Positions 11,692-23,670 of a stretch of 64,000 nucleotides of DNA are shown in pieces. A program made the position numbers and the translations under genes. Each line of letters begins with the position of its first letter. Positions within the stretch are counted from its first letter, which is position 1. The notes under the pieces are model-generated. The model was given only the letters and a program-made list of their open reading frames with translations, made no database searches and was not told the origin of the DNA. Source of the stretch: Gyromitra esculenta (lineage: Eukaryota > Ascomycota > Pezizomycetes > Pezizales > Discinaceae); the NCBI GenBank assembly GCA_038503075.1, contig JBCAML010000019.1:620001-684000 (forward strand), written 5' to 3'.

Positions 11692-12954
11692 TCATATCAC
11701 TCTTCCTATATCGCTCGCTCCAGGATACCCCTCCATTTCCTCTGGGGGTTTCTCGCTCACTACTCCCCTATTGACAACTGCTATACCTATTCTCCCTGGA
11801 TTGCCTTCGCCACTACTAGTAGTACCATCCCTGCTTGGGCCGGAAAAACTCTTCTGTTCCAGCAATTTCCTCATTGCTTTTCTATCTCTTTTCATCTTCC
11901 TTCTCCTAGCACAGCAGAATAATGACGTATGCAACACGAATGACGTCATCGAAAAGCCAACAGCTATCCACAAGAATGTGAACATTTTCATACCCAGGTT
12001 GCCCTTAATGTTTAAATCTGGACGTTCTTCATAAACGGAGCGAAAAACGGCGAAGAGGGCAGTTGATACGATAGCTGCAACAGTAGTGAAGAGGGCAGCG
12101 AGAAAAGAGACGATGTTAGTTAGCATCGGCGTGAAGTGGCCAGTACAATTGATACAGCCTGTGGGAGGTCAATATAATTCTAAATCCAGGAAAAGGGGGC
12201 GGTGGAGGAGATCCCATGGACACTGCAGCAATCAGACGGAGCTTCAACACATTTAGTCTTTTGAGCCCAGGTATTAATCTTTCTTTCTTTCTTTGGTAAA
12301 AAGGACTTATCCTGCTTGGTGCAACGTCCATGAGGTATCCTATCCCCCGAATAGGCGCGAGGTGAACTTACTGACAGCAAAAGACGCGGCAGAGAAACAT
12401 ATTCCAACAAAGTAAAGTCCAAACATCCAATGGCTTACCACCTTTGCCATATCCAACGCACTTTCGATGTTCCCAGGAATCGCAACTAGGGAGGGAGTCA
12501 TCGTCAGTAATTTGGGGACAAGCAGAAGAAAAGCAGAAGAAAAATACATACTCTCTGCTCCTGCCAACAACTGACTCAAAAGTACCTTTACCGGATTAAA
12601 TGAATATAATGCCTTCGGTGCATCACAATACGCCACCCCTTTACCTTTATACCCTTCACAGTAATTCCACAGCCCGACCTGATGGAAATCACGAAGCCCG
12701 ATAGTTTGTGCAATCGAGTTGACTAGCACTGCGTTGGGGAAGGATCGCGGGATGATATTAGAGACGTCGATGCGAAGGAAATAGATACTCGATAGCGTAG
12801 GGGAATCATTGGTGCTGCCTACAAGCACGAGAATTGTGAAAACGATCGAGATGAAGACAGACAGAGAGGCAAATAAGGTTATGGTTTTTCGGCAGCGGTT
12901 GTCTGAGGGTTCAGGAGAGTTGGGCGCTGGGGGGTGTCGTTGTTGGAAGAACAT
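11692..12954 (-). CDS. SUR7/PalI family four-TM membrane protein
   Basis: Claudin-like plasma membrane protein of the fungal SUR7/Rim9(PalI) superfamily. Members act in eisosomes, cell wall stress or pH sensing; which role applies cannot be told. Exons 12552-12954, 12372-12485 and 11692-12158 give 327 residues; introns are 66 and 213 nt. A proline-rich cytosolic start is followed by TM1 (near residues 25-48). The extracellular loop carries the family signature GLWNYCEGYKG...YCD. TM2 is SHWMFGLYFVGICFSAASFAV, TM3 is NIVSFLAALFTTVAAIVST, and TM4 is MFTFLWIAVGFSMTSF. A basic juxtamembrane RRRKMKRDRK and a polar tail follow. The second intron is long and contains a TTTC repeat; its junction gives SCINCTGHFTPMLTN and is consistent in frame. 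Confidence 0.85.
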
Positions 12955-13687
12955 GATTGCTTAAAATATTTGAGAAAACGATGAAAACGATGAGAAGGCT
13001 TAGAGGAAAAGAGTTTCCGAATCGCCAAAATTGAGGATAGATAGGTAAAGGATATTTCAAGCATGTTTTGAGCTCTGGCAGCGAGATCGGCTTTGAACAG
13101 CGATCTTCCTGTGGGCTAAGGGATGCTGGGATCGAAAAACATGCCACTGTCTACATGGTGTTTATTTTCCCTAGCACAGGTAATCTTTAGGGGCTACTAA
13201 TTAGCTTCAATTTTTTCCTTTCTTTTTTCTCGATGAGCAGATTGAGAACACAGCTGGCGGATCGTAGTCGGAACCCCTTCGATGTTCGGAGCTCTTAAAA
13301 CAAAAGGTTAGTTAACCAAAACGCTACAAAAGAAAAAGAAAAAATTTAGAAATTGGGGGGTCCTAGGCACTAGAATCCTGTCAACGGCCAACGCGTGATG
13401 ATTTTGTTTACTACTCTGGGTGACGAAGGATGATTGAACGAGAAACCACCGAGAGCGGTATTTTGTGTTTATATACAATTGACTATTTACCTCTTAGGCT
13501 TCGTTCCGTGTTACTATTTTCATCTCTAGCACTGGCGAATCATAGAAAGTCTGTACCTAGATTTTCTCGTTAGTGCCTCTGATGTTATTTCATTGCCATC
13601 ACACATGCAGGAGCAACTGAAGGTGTGGCAGCTACAATGAGGTGGATAGACGCACATATACAGCGATGATGGTTCTTTTGATTGTGA
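12955..13687. other. intergenic
   Basis: Upstream region of the SUR7-like gene and 3' region of tom6. AT-rich with no recognisable coding exon. Confidence 0.5.
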
Positions 13688-13999
13688 TTAAACACTGCAT
13701 TGGCCGTGAGCATAGGTTCACCAATTAGAGCTAGAAGTGAGAAGCTTACGGAGGAAGTAAGTACTCTGCGTATGAAGATGCAAAAACGGCAGTAGCAATC
13801 TGTAAGACCAATTTCTTCATTAGAAAATTAAGGCGAGCAGGCTGGTCGAATAGCTAAATACACATACGGCGAAGACAGCAATGCTCCTCACGACGCTTGC
13901 ATTCTCGGGAGATTTGATCTCATTATAGAGTGTGGAAACAAACCCACGCCTGGGAGCAGAGCCGGAAGAGGTGAGGGCGTGACGGGACTTGGGAGGCAT
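13688..13999 (-). CDS. tom6: mitochondrial import receptor subunit Tom6
   Basis: Small tail-anchored subunit that stabilises the TOM core complex in the mitochondrial outer membrane. Exons 13868-13999, 13750-13799 and 13688-13694 encode 62 residues, typical for fungal Tom6. The polar N-terminus (MPPKSRHALTSSGSAPRRGF) leads to the family hallmark KSPENASVVRS, then a single TM segment (IAVFAIATAVFASSYAEYLL) and a terminal LLPPV. The first two exons are clear. The last exon holds only 7 nt (the end of a Pro codon, Val, stop) after a 55-nt intron with a TGCAG acceptor. It was chosen because the family ends right after LLPP. Other acceptors further downstream would add an unrelated tail. Tom5 was considered but lacks the SPEN motif. 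Confidence 0.8.
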
Positions 14000-14999
14000 C
14001 TTGCTGAATTGTTTTGAGGCTGTATTTGGAGGGGGGGAGGTTGATGGTAGCAGGGACTTTGTTCGTGGTGATCGAGATTAGAGTGAGTTTTTTTTTTCCC
14101 TCTTCTTCGTTTGGCTGTGTTGACGTCGTTGGGCAACCCATTCCAGACCCCAAGAAGATGGAGGTTATCAACATGAAAAGATGAGGCTCTGGCTGCCAGC
14201 TCGACGAAAAGAGAGGCAGTTACATAGACATGTTATTGTTTTCAACACAGAGTTAAATTCCATGATGTTTCAGACCGGTTTTGTGCAACGTCTTGGCTCC
14301 GATTGACATTCCACGATTTCAGGTCTTCAAATTCTGTATCCTAGCCCTTCGTACATACATGTACATGAGCTCTTCTTCAGGATAATGATTTGAAATTTCG
14401 GGCCTGCGAAATCACGAGATACGTGCCCGTATCTATAGCTCACTAATACTCTCCAACCTCGGCACTGTACGGCACAATAGAAGCCGCAAGACGCTCTTGG
14501 GTGCTGGATGGGGATTTTTGTCTGCAGATGGCTGTTTGCAGGCATCGTGGGTTCTCGCCCTTTGTTCCGTCCGCTTGGTCGTTCCGGCAGAATCTTTGCT
14601 GCAGGAGACTCGCTTATCAGATCCTGCAAGCAATGGTGCCGGAGATGTGCCGTCATAGGCCCACACCACAGAACCCTTTCCGTTTCTCGATATTTCTGCT
14701 TATCAATTCATGGCGTGGGTTACTCTATTTCCGATCCCGCATCTAGCATCTCTTATGCCACTAAAGCGTCATGCTGAGAAAATTTCTACAAACCTAGTCT
14801 CTCCACGGCCGAGGCAGGGTGATAGTGGTGATTACGGAGATAATGGGAGTTAAGTCATCGAGTTGAGGACTTCAAATAGCTCTGTGGAGTCGCTCGATTG
14901 ATTCTTGGATTTCTAGAATTATTCCACCCTATCGTTGCACCATTGTGCGTTCATCTCTACTGCTATCTATTTTATTTTCCTCGTCTCATCACCAGCGAA
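14000..14999. promoter_or_regulatory. divergent tom6/alcohol dehydrogenase upstream region
   Basis: One kilobase between two divergently transcribed genes. No coding exon with family resemblance; several overlapping short frames at 14330-14780 disagree with each other. The promoter role is by position only. Confidence 0.4.
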
Positions 15000-16281
15000 A
15001 TGTCGACATCTACAGACTATAAATTTAGAGGGTGGATGGGTCTCGACAAAGACTGTGTTGATAATGGTACTCTGGAGGAAAGAGAGTTTACTCCCAAACC
15101 ATTTGGTGATTCTGATGTTGATATCAAGATTACACATTGTGGTATTTGCGGGTAAGTTAGATATTATAATGCAATTGAATGAAGGTAATTGTTCACTAAC
15201 TATCCTAATAGATCTGATATCCATACCCTTAATAGTGGATGGGGACCAACACCTTATCCTATCTGTGTCGGCCACGAGATTGTCGGAAATGCCGTAAAGG
15301 TTGGGAAAGATGTCAAGAACATTAAGGTCGGCGACAGAGTTGGTGTTGGCGCCCAGTCGTGCTCTTGCATGAAGCCTACTTGTTCGCAATGTAAGCTCTA
15401 GCTGCTAGATGACAATAACATTGTCATCTAAAATTAACACTATATACTCCTAGGTACAACCAATAACGAGCCATATTGCCCACAAGCAGTTGATACTTAC
15501 AACGGCGTATATCCCGATAAATCGAGATCTATGGGAGGCTACGGAGACTACGCACGTGTCCATGAGCATTTCGTCTTCAAGATCCCCGATGCCCTTCCTA
15601 GTGAGATCGCTGCTCCGATGCTATGTGCTGGTGTCACTATGTACAGTCCTCTGAAGCGCAACGGTGCCGGTCCTGGGAAGACAGTCGGTATTATTGGCAT
15701 TGGTGGCCTTGGGTTAGTGACTCCTTCCTGAAATTTACATCACTTGCTTTAAATTCTAAAATAAATCGATTTATCTTAGCCACTACGGACTTCTCTGGTC
15801 TAAAGCCCTTGGTGCTGACAAAGTCGTCGCCATCTCCCGTTACTCGAACAAATCTGACGACGCTCATAAGCTCGGTGCTGACTCTTTCATCGCCACTGAA
15901 GAGGACCCAAAATGGGCCGAGAACAACGCCAATTCCATTGACCTCATCATCTGCACTATCTATGCGCCTAAGATGCCAATCAGCAAGTATCTTCAACTAC
16001 TCAAGCCCCACGGGACTTATATTCAGGTCGGTGCGCCCGAAGACGAGATCCCGGGATTCAGCATGTTCCCGATTATCAAGAAGGCGATCAAGATTGGTGG
16101 ATCATTGATTGGGTCGCCTGCTGAGGTTAATGAGATGCTGGAGTTGGCGGCGAGCAAGGGCATCCGAAGTTGGGTGAACCCATGGCCAATGAGTAAGGTC
16201 AATGAGGCTTTGGCAGCGTTCCACAGAGGCGAGCCAAGGTATAGGATTGTGTTAGTGAATGAGAAGCATGCCAAGAACTAA
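15000..16281 (+). CDS. zinc-containing NADP(H)-type alcohol dehydrogenase (CAD/ADH6 family)
   Basis: Medium-chain dehydrogenase reducing aldehydes or oxidising alcohols, cytosolic. Exons 15000-15151, 15212-15390, 15454-15712 and 15780-16281 encode 363 residues, the standard size. Introns are 60, 63 and 67 nt. The catalytic zinc site is HCGICGSDIH (Cys47) with GHE at 71-73. The structural zinc cysteines are in SCSCMKPTCSQC...YC. The Rossmann glycine motif GIIGIGGLGH is completed across intron 3. The cinnamyl-alcohol/ADH6-7 subgroup is suggested by the KFRGWMGLDKD start and the absence of features of the tetrameric ADH1 class. The substrate cannot be told from sequence. All catalytic residues look intact. 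Confidence 0.93.
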
Positions 16282-17732
16282 AGTGATAGACATTTAGGGT
16301 TTGTGAGAGCGGCACTGAGAATGTATATTATTGTCATTAGAGAAATTTCAAGGATAATTCCATATATTGAACAGTAATGGATTTGCATGAATCTCATTAA
16401 CATTATCTTGAAAAACCTCAATAAACCTATGGTTCTTAAATTATAAATATACTACAACCAGCCCAGACCCGTTACTTTAAAATGAATGTTTCTAGAGCAC
16501 ACTCCAGCTGAATTAATGACTGTTGGAGAAGCTTCCTAATACGGGATGTCTCTACGGGTGTGGCTTCGGAGTCGGAAATGATTGAGAGACAGGTACCCGA
16601 GCACACGGGCACTCGAGCGTCCGAGAGAGAGCTATTTAGATAGGGGCCGTATGCCCACCTCTAGCAAGCACGAAAAGCAAGCCTAAGCAATACAAGCAAT
16701 CGAGTCCTCCATTCCTCCCTACGCGCCCAATATTACAACGACATCTCTGAATCACACGAGTGAGAATTCATGATACATCGATTGATAACTGGGCATCGAA
16801 TGGAATTACAAGATTCAAAACTAAGTCACCGGCTTTCCTAGACTAACTGGGATGGTACATACTCACATTAGTCGAACATATTCCGCCCAATCATTAGCCT
16901 CTTATACATGTATTTGACAAGGGAGTATACTACATACATGTATCCAAGATCGCCAGTCAGCGATGACAGCGAAATAATCAACCTAAGGCGACCTCAAACC
17001 GGTTTACACCCAAACATCATGGGTCACAGATGCTTCTATAAAATAGGACCCTCAAACCGCTTCGTTATCTATTTTTTGACCCCATTTATCCGCAACGAGG
17101 AGCAGAGCTATAGGCTATAGTGCCACTAGACCTCCCCCCCCAAACCACACACCCCGGGGGTTAAGCTTTCACTACTAGTAGTACCCTTAAGTGTTATCCG
17201 CCACTCGAAAGTTTGTGAGAACTGCAGAGTTGGTAATCTTCCTCGGATGGCCCATTAGTAAAATATATATATTAAGAGAAGTTCAATGTCCTATGTTTGT
17301 AGGTACAGCGCTAAGTGTTGAGTCCTTTAATTTGAAACTGGATATTAAGAGCAAAATATATATGGGAATCACAAGATTACATATATTTGCTCAAATAGTA
17401 CCTGACACTAGGCATCGGCAAGAAGTAGGGCATTGGGATCTAGTAGAAATATATGCTGTTTGTTCCCAGAGCTTAACAAGAGGCTATGATCAATACTATA
17501 TAGAGCATGTTAAATATTGTCCAGAGCAACGAGGCAGACGAAATAATTTGTGGACCATAACATAATACTAAACGTAGAATAATGTCACCAAGGTCCAGAG
17601 ACAAAAAGAAACCCACCGCGAACGCCGCCCATTTGCCGCCATGAGGAGAGAAAAAAAAGTGAAGACAAGAAAACATAAAGCATTACTCGCCCGCTCAAAC
17701 GCAACCAAAACCAAAACCAAAACCACCTTGGT
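16282..17732. other. intergenic, AT-rich
   Basis: Convergent 3' ends of the ADH and TINA-like genes. A 124-codon frame at 17191-17565 opens with GTG, has no in-frame ATG near its start and resembles nothing known to me. No gene called. Confidence 0.5.
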
Positions 17733-20648
17733 CTATATTACACTGTCTAGTTCCTCTGCCATAAAACTACTACCTCCTTTCCTAGAGGACTTTCTTACCC
17801 TTTTTTGTACCAGAGATGATTTCTTTGGTAATGAGTCTGGCGTGGCTCTTGATGTAACTGGGTATTTATCTCGCTGTGTAATGTTAATATTTATATCCGG
17901 GTACCAGCTTAGAATTAGTCAACTTACGTTTCTCAATGATCTCCTTCTTCCTTTATTCGGCTTATCCTCCCCCTCCCCCTCCCCCTCCCCATTGCTCCTC
18001 ACAGCAACAACCTGTGCTTCATTCGCAATCTCCTCATATCTTACTGGAACTGGCTCCATGGCGAGCTCATCCAACATTGCCGTGTCTTCGTCAATGTCTC
18101 TCCTAGTTCTCGACCTTGAGCGCCTGGGTTTTCGCTCTGTCCGAGTTGGTACCTCTGTGGTAGTAGGTTCACCACGTGTTACGAGTCTTTCAAATGTATC
18201 TTCGGCTATTGATTCATCGTCCTCCTTCGCTTTCGAGGCCCCACCTTTTTTTCCCTTCCTTTTAGATGGCTCCGGTTTCTCTTCTGTGGGTTCGGGTGGT
18301 TCAGTTACGGATAGAGCATGTTCCAGTATTTCGTCCATATCCGTCCTCGCCGCTGAAATTTTTCTTTTACGCTCTCTCTTTTTTAGCACAAGGCCTTCTA
18401 GTCGAACCTCACCCTGGGCCCCTTCTGCTGTGTCTGCTACCCCAGTTGTGTCTACCCCCATCTTCTCATCTTCCTTTCTGGCTCTCCTTCTCCTCTCTCT
18501 CCCTCGCAGTGCTTCCAGTAGTGTTTCCTCATCCTCCACCACTCCTATTGTCTCAGTCTCCGTTATTACATCTTCCTTTCTAGTTCTCCTTTTCCTTTCT
18601 CTCCCTTTCGACGCCTCTGCTACGGTAGCTGGGTCGAAAATTGTTGCGTTGTCGATCGTCTCTACAACATCTTTAGGAGCCTTTCTCTTTCGATCTTTCT
18701 TAGTAGGCGATACTTGAATCTGAGATACAAATTCGTCCTCAGTTAGGAGTGTCCCCTTAACGTCTTCGTTTATAATTTCAGAATGGCTATCTTTCCGGCC
18801 GGCTTTCACCTTATCTTTTATAACAGGTGATGCTCGAGGTTTCTCAGTAGCCTTTTCTACCTGAGTCGTATCCAACCCCGGCTTATCCTCATATGGAAGT
18901 ACAAGATGGACGTCTTTCCTGGCTTTTCGTCTCGTCTCCTTTCCAACCGGTGTCTTGCAGAATGGATGTTTATTCTCTTGTACTCCTTCAGTCTCCATGA
19001 CAATTTCCTTAGGTTCAAAAATTTCTGATGTGGCTTCGGATATGCGTACTTTCCTTTTGCTCCTCGCCAGAGTCTTTGCTGGGGCCTCTATCGGAGTCGC
19101 GTGGACTTCGGCGAGTATTTGTTCTTCAACTGCTGCTTCTTCCGCAACTTCCTCCATCCGTGTTTCCTTCATCCACGTATCGACTTCATTCTTCGTGGTC
19201 TTTGAATTTTGTTTTTTTACTTTCCTCTCGGGGGTGGATTGGAGTTTGGGTGTAGTTTCTTCCTCTTGTACGAGTTGTAGTACAGAACTCATTGCAGGCT
19301 CTAGGTCTTGCGGCTCCCAACTCCTCTCTTTCCTTGCTGGCGATTCATGAATCACATTCACAATTTCCTCTTCCTCCTCCTGCTCTGCTTCCTCTTCCAC
19401 TATTGAAAGTTCATTCCCTCTTTTCTCTCTCCATCCTCCAACCACAGCCCTCTCAGTTCCTCCCTTCCCATCCATATCCTCTTCATGAACAATATTCGCT
19501 AATGTCTTTCCCTTCCCGGGTGTCATTCTCGGACTCCTCGCCTCATCTCCTTTCTCTTCTTTTGTCGCCTCCGCAAACCTCGCCCCAAGAGTCTTGTTCC
19601 ACCCGTCCACTAGCTCAATCGCCTTTCGCCATTCTTCCTCTAGGGTGGTATTCTTTGCAGCTAGTCTCTCGATTTCAGCGTCCCGTTCAGCCAGCTCCTC
19701 GAGCGGGACGTAATTTGGCTGGTTTAGCACTCCCTTTAGACTGTACATAACGTCATCCAGTTCTGCTGTTAAATCCTCAAACGACGCTGATGGTGCAATA
19801 ACCGGGTCAGCACCCTCATTTCCATCGAGTTCCACTTCAGCGGGGAGAAAGTGATCATCATCCGGGAGGCCTTGTATTGCTTTCAGGGTGCTGAGTGTGG
19901 TGCGAACCAAGGCGATAAGGTTGTCGTTCTCGTCGGCGAGGTCCTGAGATAGCTTTGTGAGGAAGTCGGCCGTGTCCTGTGCTAACGTGCTGCCTTCATC
20001 TTCTACAACTGCTACTGCGCCTCTCCGGGAGCTAGCAAGTGAGCTGGCTAGATTCGCGGGCCCTCCAATAACGGTGCATTGCGCCATTGGGGGCCGAGTA
20101 CCTCGTCCTCTGGTGTCCGAAAGGCGCTCCTTCATCTTCTGAATCTGCACATCTCTTTTTCGGATATCATTCGCGCACTGTGTCCGCACTTGCGAGAGTG
20201 TAGTTTTAATCCGGATCGATTCGTCTTTAAGTGTTCTTGCAGCGGCCTCAGTGGTCCGCAAAATAGACGTAAAGCTACGCTTGTCAGATTCGAGGATAGC
20301 ATTCTTGCGTTCAAGATCAGTAGCTTTAGCTTTTAGTTGCGCGATCGTTGCGGCTTGGGCGGTCTCGGTGCTGCGGAGGGTGCGGATTGTGAGTGCGAGG
20401 GATTCGCGCTGCTCTTCTTCTTTCTGTGGAAGGCATTAATCGGACGGATTAGGCAATGAGGGTGAGGAAGTGTGTGGATAACATACATCACGCCGGGAAA
20501 GAAGTTCGTGGACGAGGTTGATGATTTTTGACGGAGCGTCGTCCTCGGTAGGTTTGTGGAAAGCAATCTCTTTGCCTCGGAGGAGGCCTCGGGAGGCGAG
20601 AAGGTTGTTGACATACTTGGATGCAGCTATAAGATCACGAGGATCCAT
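17733..20648 (-). CDS. TINA/Msd1/SSX2IP-like spindle-anchoring protein (ADIP domain)
   Basis: Exons 20487-20648, 17928-20423 and 17733-17873 encode 932 residues. The N-terminal MDPRDLIAASKYVNNLLASR and the following coiled coil to about residue 200 match the fungal ADIP family. That family includes A. nidulans TINA (interactor of the NIMA kinase) and S. pombe Msd1, which anchors spindle microtubules at the spindle pole body. The middle and C-terminal two thirds are charged and low in hydrophobics, and carry a recurring basic motif (GRERKRRTRKED, GRERRRRARKED, KKRERKRK), roughly within residues 600-740. The tail is an intrinsically disordered Lys/Arg/Glu-rich stretch. The last intron (17874-17927) has a strong GTAAGT donor and adds 46 residues ending ELDSVI. 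The family call is good for the N-terminus; the tail is poorly conserved. Confidence 0.8.
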
Positions 20649-21233
20649 AACAGCGAGATGGGGTGGCGGGTATGAATATGGGGTTGGGGGTGATAATAGG
20701 TTGTGGGGAGTGCATGAGAATTGGGTTTTGCTGAGTTGTCGTGAAGATGGCTAGCGTTGAAACTTGAAAGGAGACGGACGAAAACAAACCAGGACACGAG
20801 CGTTGCCACGACAACGCCACATCAGAGAAATACAGCACCGGTAATCGAGACTGGAGTATATTCTGTCGATGTCCGGACATGGCTGGAGATATCGAGATGA
20901 TGGCCAAGTAGATTGAGGAGTGCTTGGATAGAGTAATCCTGGTACGGCCCCCAGTGGTGACGGAAGGGGAGGCAGGCATTTGGCCAGGGGATACCAATTC
21001 CAGTAATCTCAGGAGTGTACCACGGATGGGAGGTGATGGGGATGAAGCTGGATGGAGATGAAAGTTGGATGGAGCCGGATGCCAGATGGAGCCGGATGCT
21101 AGATGGTGACGGATGCCAGATGGTGACCGAAGTTGGATGAAGATGGATGTTAGATAAACGATAGGAGTTGGTTTTGTGCTCTGAACACCACGGTATTATA
21201 CAGCTCTATTGTACATTCACTCTATCTGACTAC
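20649..21233. other. intergenic with minisatellite
   Basis: Promoter side of the TINA-like gene and 3' region of the GST gene. Contains the GATG-rich tandem repeat at 21064-21153; no gene seen. Confidence 0.5.
21064..21153. repeat. minisatellite, about 17-bp unit
   Basis: Three head-to-tail copies of a unit like GGATGCCAGATGGAGCC (variants with T or A substitutions) are flanked by degenerate GTTGGATG(A/G)AGATGGATG copies. Confidence 0.8.
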
Positions 21234-22040
21234 CTACAACTTTGATGTCTTCCCCGACCCCATCGCAATCGAGATATCACTCATCGGCAGCTCCAAGAAC
21301 TGGAACATAAAATGGAATCTATCACTCCCAAAAAACGGACTCTCCTCGCCTTTATTATTCCGCACAATGAACCATGGTGCCCCAAATGCTCCTGATTTGA
21401 GCGCTTCGCTGGTGTTCTCTAGAAGTTTCTTCTTATACTCGACCGAGTTTGTTGCTTCGAGGACGAGCTTAAGCTCGTCGGACGTGAAAAGGTTTGACCA
21501 AGCCTCTGAGAGTTGTGGTTCTTGGGATACATCAACGTTATTCTCCCACAGGGCAACCCAAAGCAACCGAAATGCTTCCTCGAACTTGGTGTTAGGGAAA
21601 TGCGCTTTGATATAACACAGTCCTCGTTGCGGCTATCACCATGATATCAGTCTTCTATAAATCCACACAAAGTAAGAACACCCCTTCCCCATGACCGAAT
21701 ACCTTCAAGCTCATAACTGGAAACACACTCGGCTTTGTCACATTTGGCAACTCAAAATATCGCTTCGCATTTTTGGTGTCAAAATCCGAATACACGGCTT
21801 TCGCAGGCACCATCCATGGTGGCGTGTTTCCACCGCCAGCCATAATCCCGCCTAGAAAGATGGGAATAAATTCGATCTCGACGTTGTGGGACTCGAGAGC
21901 TAGGCGGTGTTTACGAAGGTAGGTAAAGGCATAATAGGAGTACGGCGACACTATTGAGCGTCAGCGTGTGATACTTAATGTAAGGGTCTACAGGAAGCAG
22001 CTCTACCGCAATCAAGATAGCAGGTGATTTTGGAGGGCAT
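21234..22040 (-). CDS. kappa-class glutathione S-transferase / HCCA isomerase-like (DsbA fold)
   Basis: Exons 22007-22040, 21682-21950 and 21234-21632 encode 233 residues, the usual size (about 226). The short first exon supplies MPSKITCYLDC, and the junction completes the family start ...YLDCVSPYSYYAFTYL with the Ser-Pro-Tyr active-site loop. GGIMAGGGNTPPWMVPAKA and GAFGAPWFIV...FFGSDRFHFM are the conserved thioredoxin-fold segments, including the cis-Pro region and FGSDR. Introns are 56 and 49 nt. Kappa GSTs work in mitochondria or peroxisomes; the C-terminus ends TSKL, whose last three residues (SKL) are a textbook PTS1 peroxisomal signal. The gene is divergent from the SDR gene, sharing a 262-bp upstream region. 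Confidence 0.92.
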
Positions 22041-22302
22041 TTTGTTTACAGTATTAATGGAGCGATGGTTCGAAGCTACTGTCGTGACAGGATGGAATGT
22101 TAAGTACTAATTATTTAAGTAGATTCCTGCGAGCGTCTTCACGTTCTCTACAGATTCAGTTGGATGGAAGATATTAGTGATCAGTTGCCGAGGTGTCTGC
22201 GGATCAGTGTAACGCGGGATGCTACTTATTCAACCTCAAACCACCCGGCAAACAGAATACACCATATTTCATTAAGGAAGAAACAATACTCTCAAACCCA
22301 TC
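22041..22302. promoter_or_regulatory. 262-bp shared divergent promoter, GSTK/SDR
   Basis: Compact space between two head-to-head detoxification-type genes; a TAATTATTTAAG AT-rich core lies near 22106. Shared regulation is inference. Confidence 0.5.
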
Positions 22303-23525
22303 ATGGCAGCCAGTTCGGAAGATAATGGGAAAGTTGCATTAATAATTGGCGCTTCTCGCGGCATTGGAAGGCAGGTTGCTATTGATCTCGCCAAAACTGG
22401 ATATACAGGTGAAACCCCTAACCCTTTAATCATGAGATATCATTCGACTGACATGATTATACCCGCATTTGCACAGTTGTCGTCTCCTCTAGAAGTGAGT
22501 CCAGTGGACCTAGTTCTAGTGAATCTAGCCCCTTTCCGCCAGATCCAAATTCTCAACAAGTATATATACTCTCTCTTGACTAGAAATCTTGGATAAAGTC
22601 TGACCAGCACACCTATATCACAGTCTACCATTACCACCGTAGCCCGAGAAATCACCGAATTTCACGGTGGTCGCGCCGTTGCCATTCCTGTCGATGTACA
22701 GGACATAAAGAGTATCGAGAAACTCGTCGCAAAGACAGTCTCCGTAAAGTTTTCCCCATAATATTCACATTTCGCAGGCCATTTCTAACCATTCTGATAA
22801 TCTAGAGGTTCGGTCGCATCGACGTCCTCATCTACAACGCTGGCGCTATTTGGTGGAGCCGTGTCTCTACTACACCATTGAAGCGCTTCCTTCTCATGCA
22901 ACGCATCAACCCCGAGGGACTATACAAAGCCGTCCAAACAATCCTCCCCGTGTTCGCTCGCCAAGGCCGGAACGGTGAGGGGAGGATCATTGTGGTATCT
23001 CCGCCGATTTACTCCCGCTTTTTCAGAGGAAAGACAGCCTACGCAATGGGGAAAGTTGCCATGTCTGTTCTCACGAAAGGCCTAGCTATGGACTGGGCTC
23101 GAGAAGGGAGAAGGGATATGGCGATAACAAGTATTTGGCCTGCAGTAACGATCCAAAGCGGTGCAACAGCGGGAGGAGATGAGAAAGATATGCGGAAGGC
23201 TGTTAGTTTTCTCACCTTTAGAGCTTTAAGATTCGATTACTAATCTTTTTTTTTCCCTCCGAAATAGTTGATCTTCAGTGATGCTATTTTATCCATGCTA
23301 GCCGCGCCTACAGAAGTAGTAAACGGGTTGATTGATACTGACGAAGATTTCCTGCGCCGCTACTCGGGGATGACGGATTTTTCTAAGTATTCGATCATTC
23401 CGGGTAGCACACCAAGGAGAATCATGCCGGCGGAGTTTCCAGATTTAACTGTGGCAGAGCAGGACGACGAAGGAGAGAGAAGGGATAGTGTTGAGTTGAG
23501 GAAAAGGGTTGGAAGTAAACTTTAG
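22303..23525 (+). CDS. short-chain dehydrogenase/reductase (HSDL2-like)
   Basis: Exons 22303-22408, 22477-22559, 22624-22743, 22806-23201 and 23268-23525 encode 320 residues. The NAD(P)-binding motif is GASRGIG near residue 16. DVLIYNAGA is the NAG motif and TAYAMGK the catalytic YxxxK. The expected catalytic Ser lies in VVSPPIYS. The second exon is low-complexity (SSRSESSGPSSSESS) but is required to keep frame between GYT and STITTV. Introns are 62-68 nt. The resemblance to HSDL2-type SDRs fits a lipid or ketone role, but the substrate is unknown. The C-terminus reads RVGSKL: its last three residues are SKL, a peroxisomal PTS1, as in the divergent GST neighbour. Confidence 0.92.
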
Positions 23526-23670
23526 GGTTGTGATAGACAGCTACCTATTTTTGTAAATAAGTGGACTGTGGCTGCGCATGTGCGACCGGCAAAACATACC
23601 AATTATCTATCCGATCGACAACACCTTTTCATTTAGCCTCACTTTATCATTCGTGGGTTTACTCATTAGT

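Noticed and set aside
17191..17565. 124-codon frame downstream of the ADH gene
   Set aside because: Opens with GTG, AT-rich, no recognisable motif.
17641..18717. 358-codon plus-strand frame rich in Ser/Leu/Val
   Set aside because: It is the antisense shadow of the TINA-like tail; its composition mirrors the Lys/Glu-rich sense strand.
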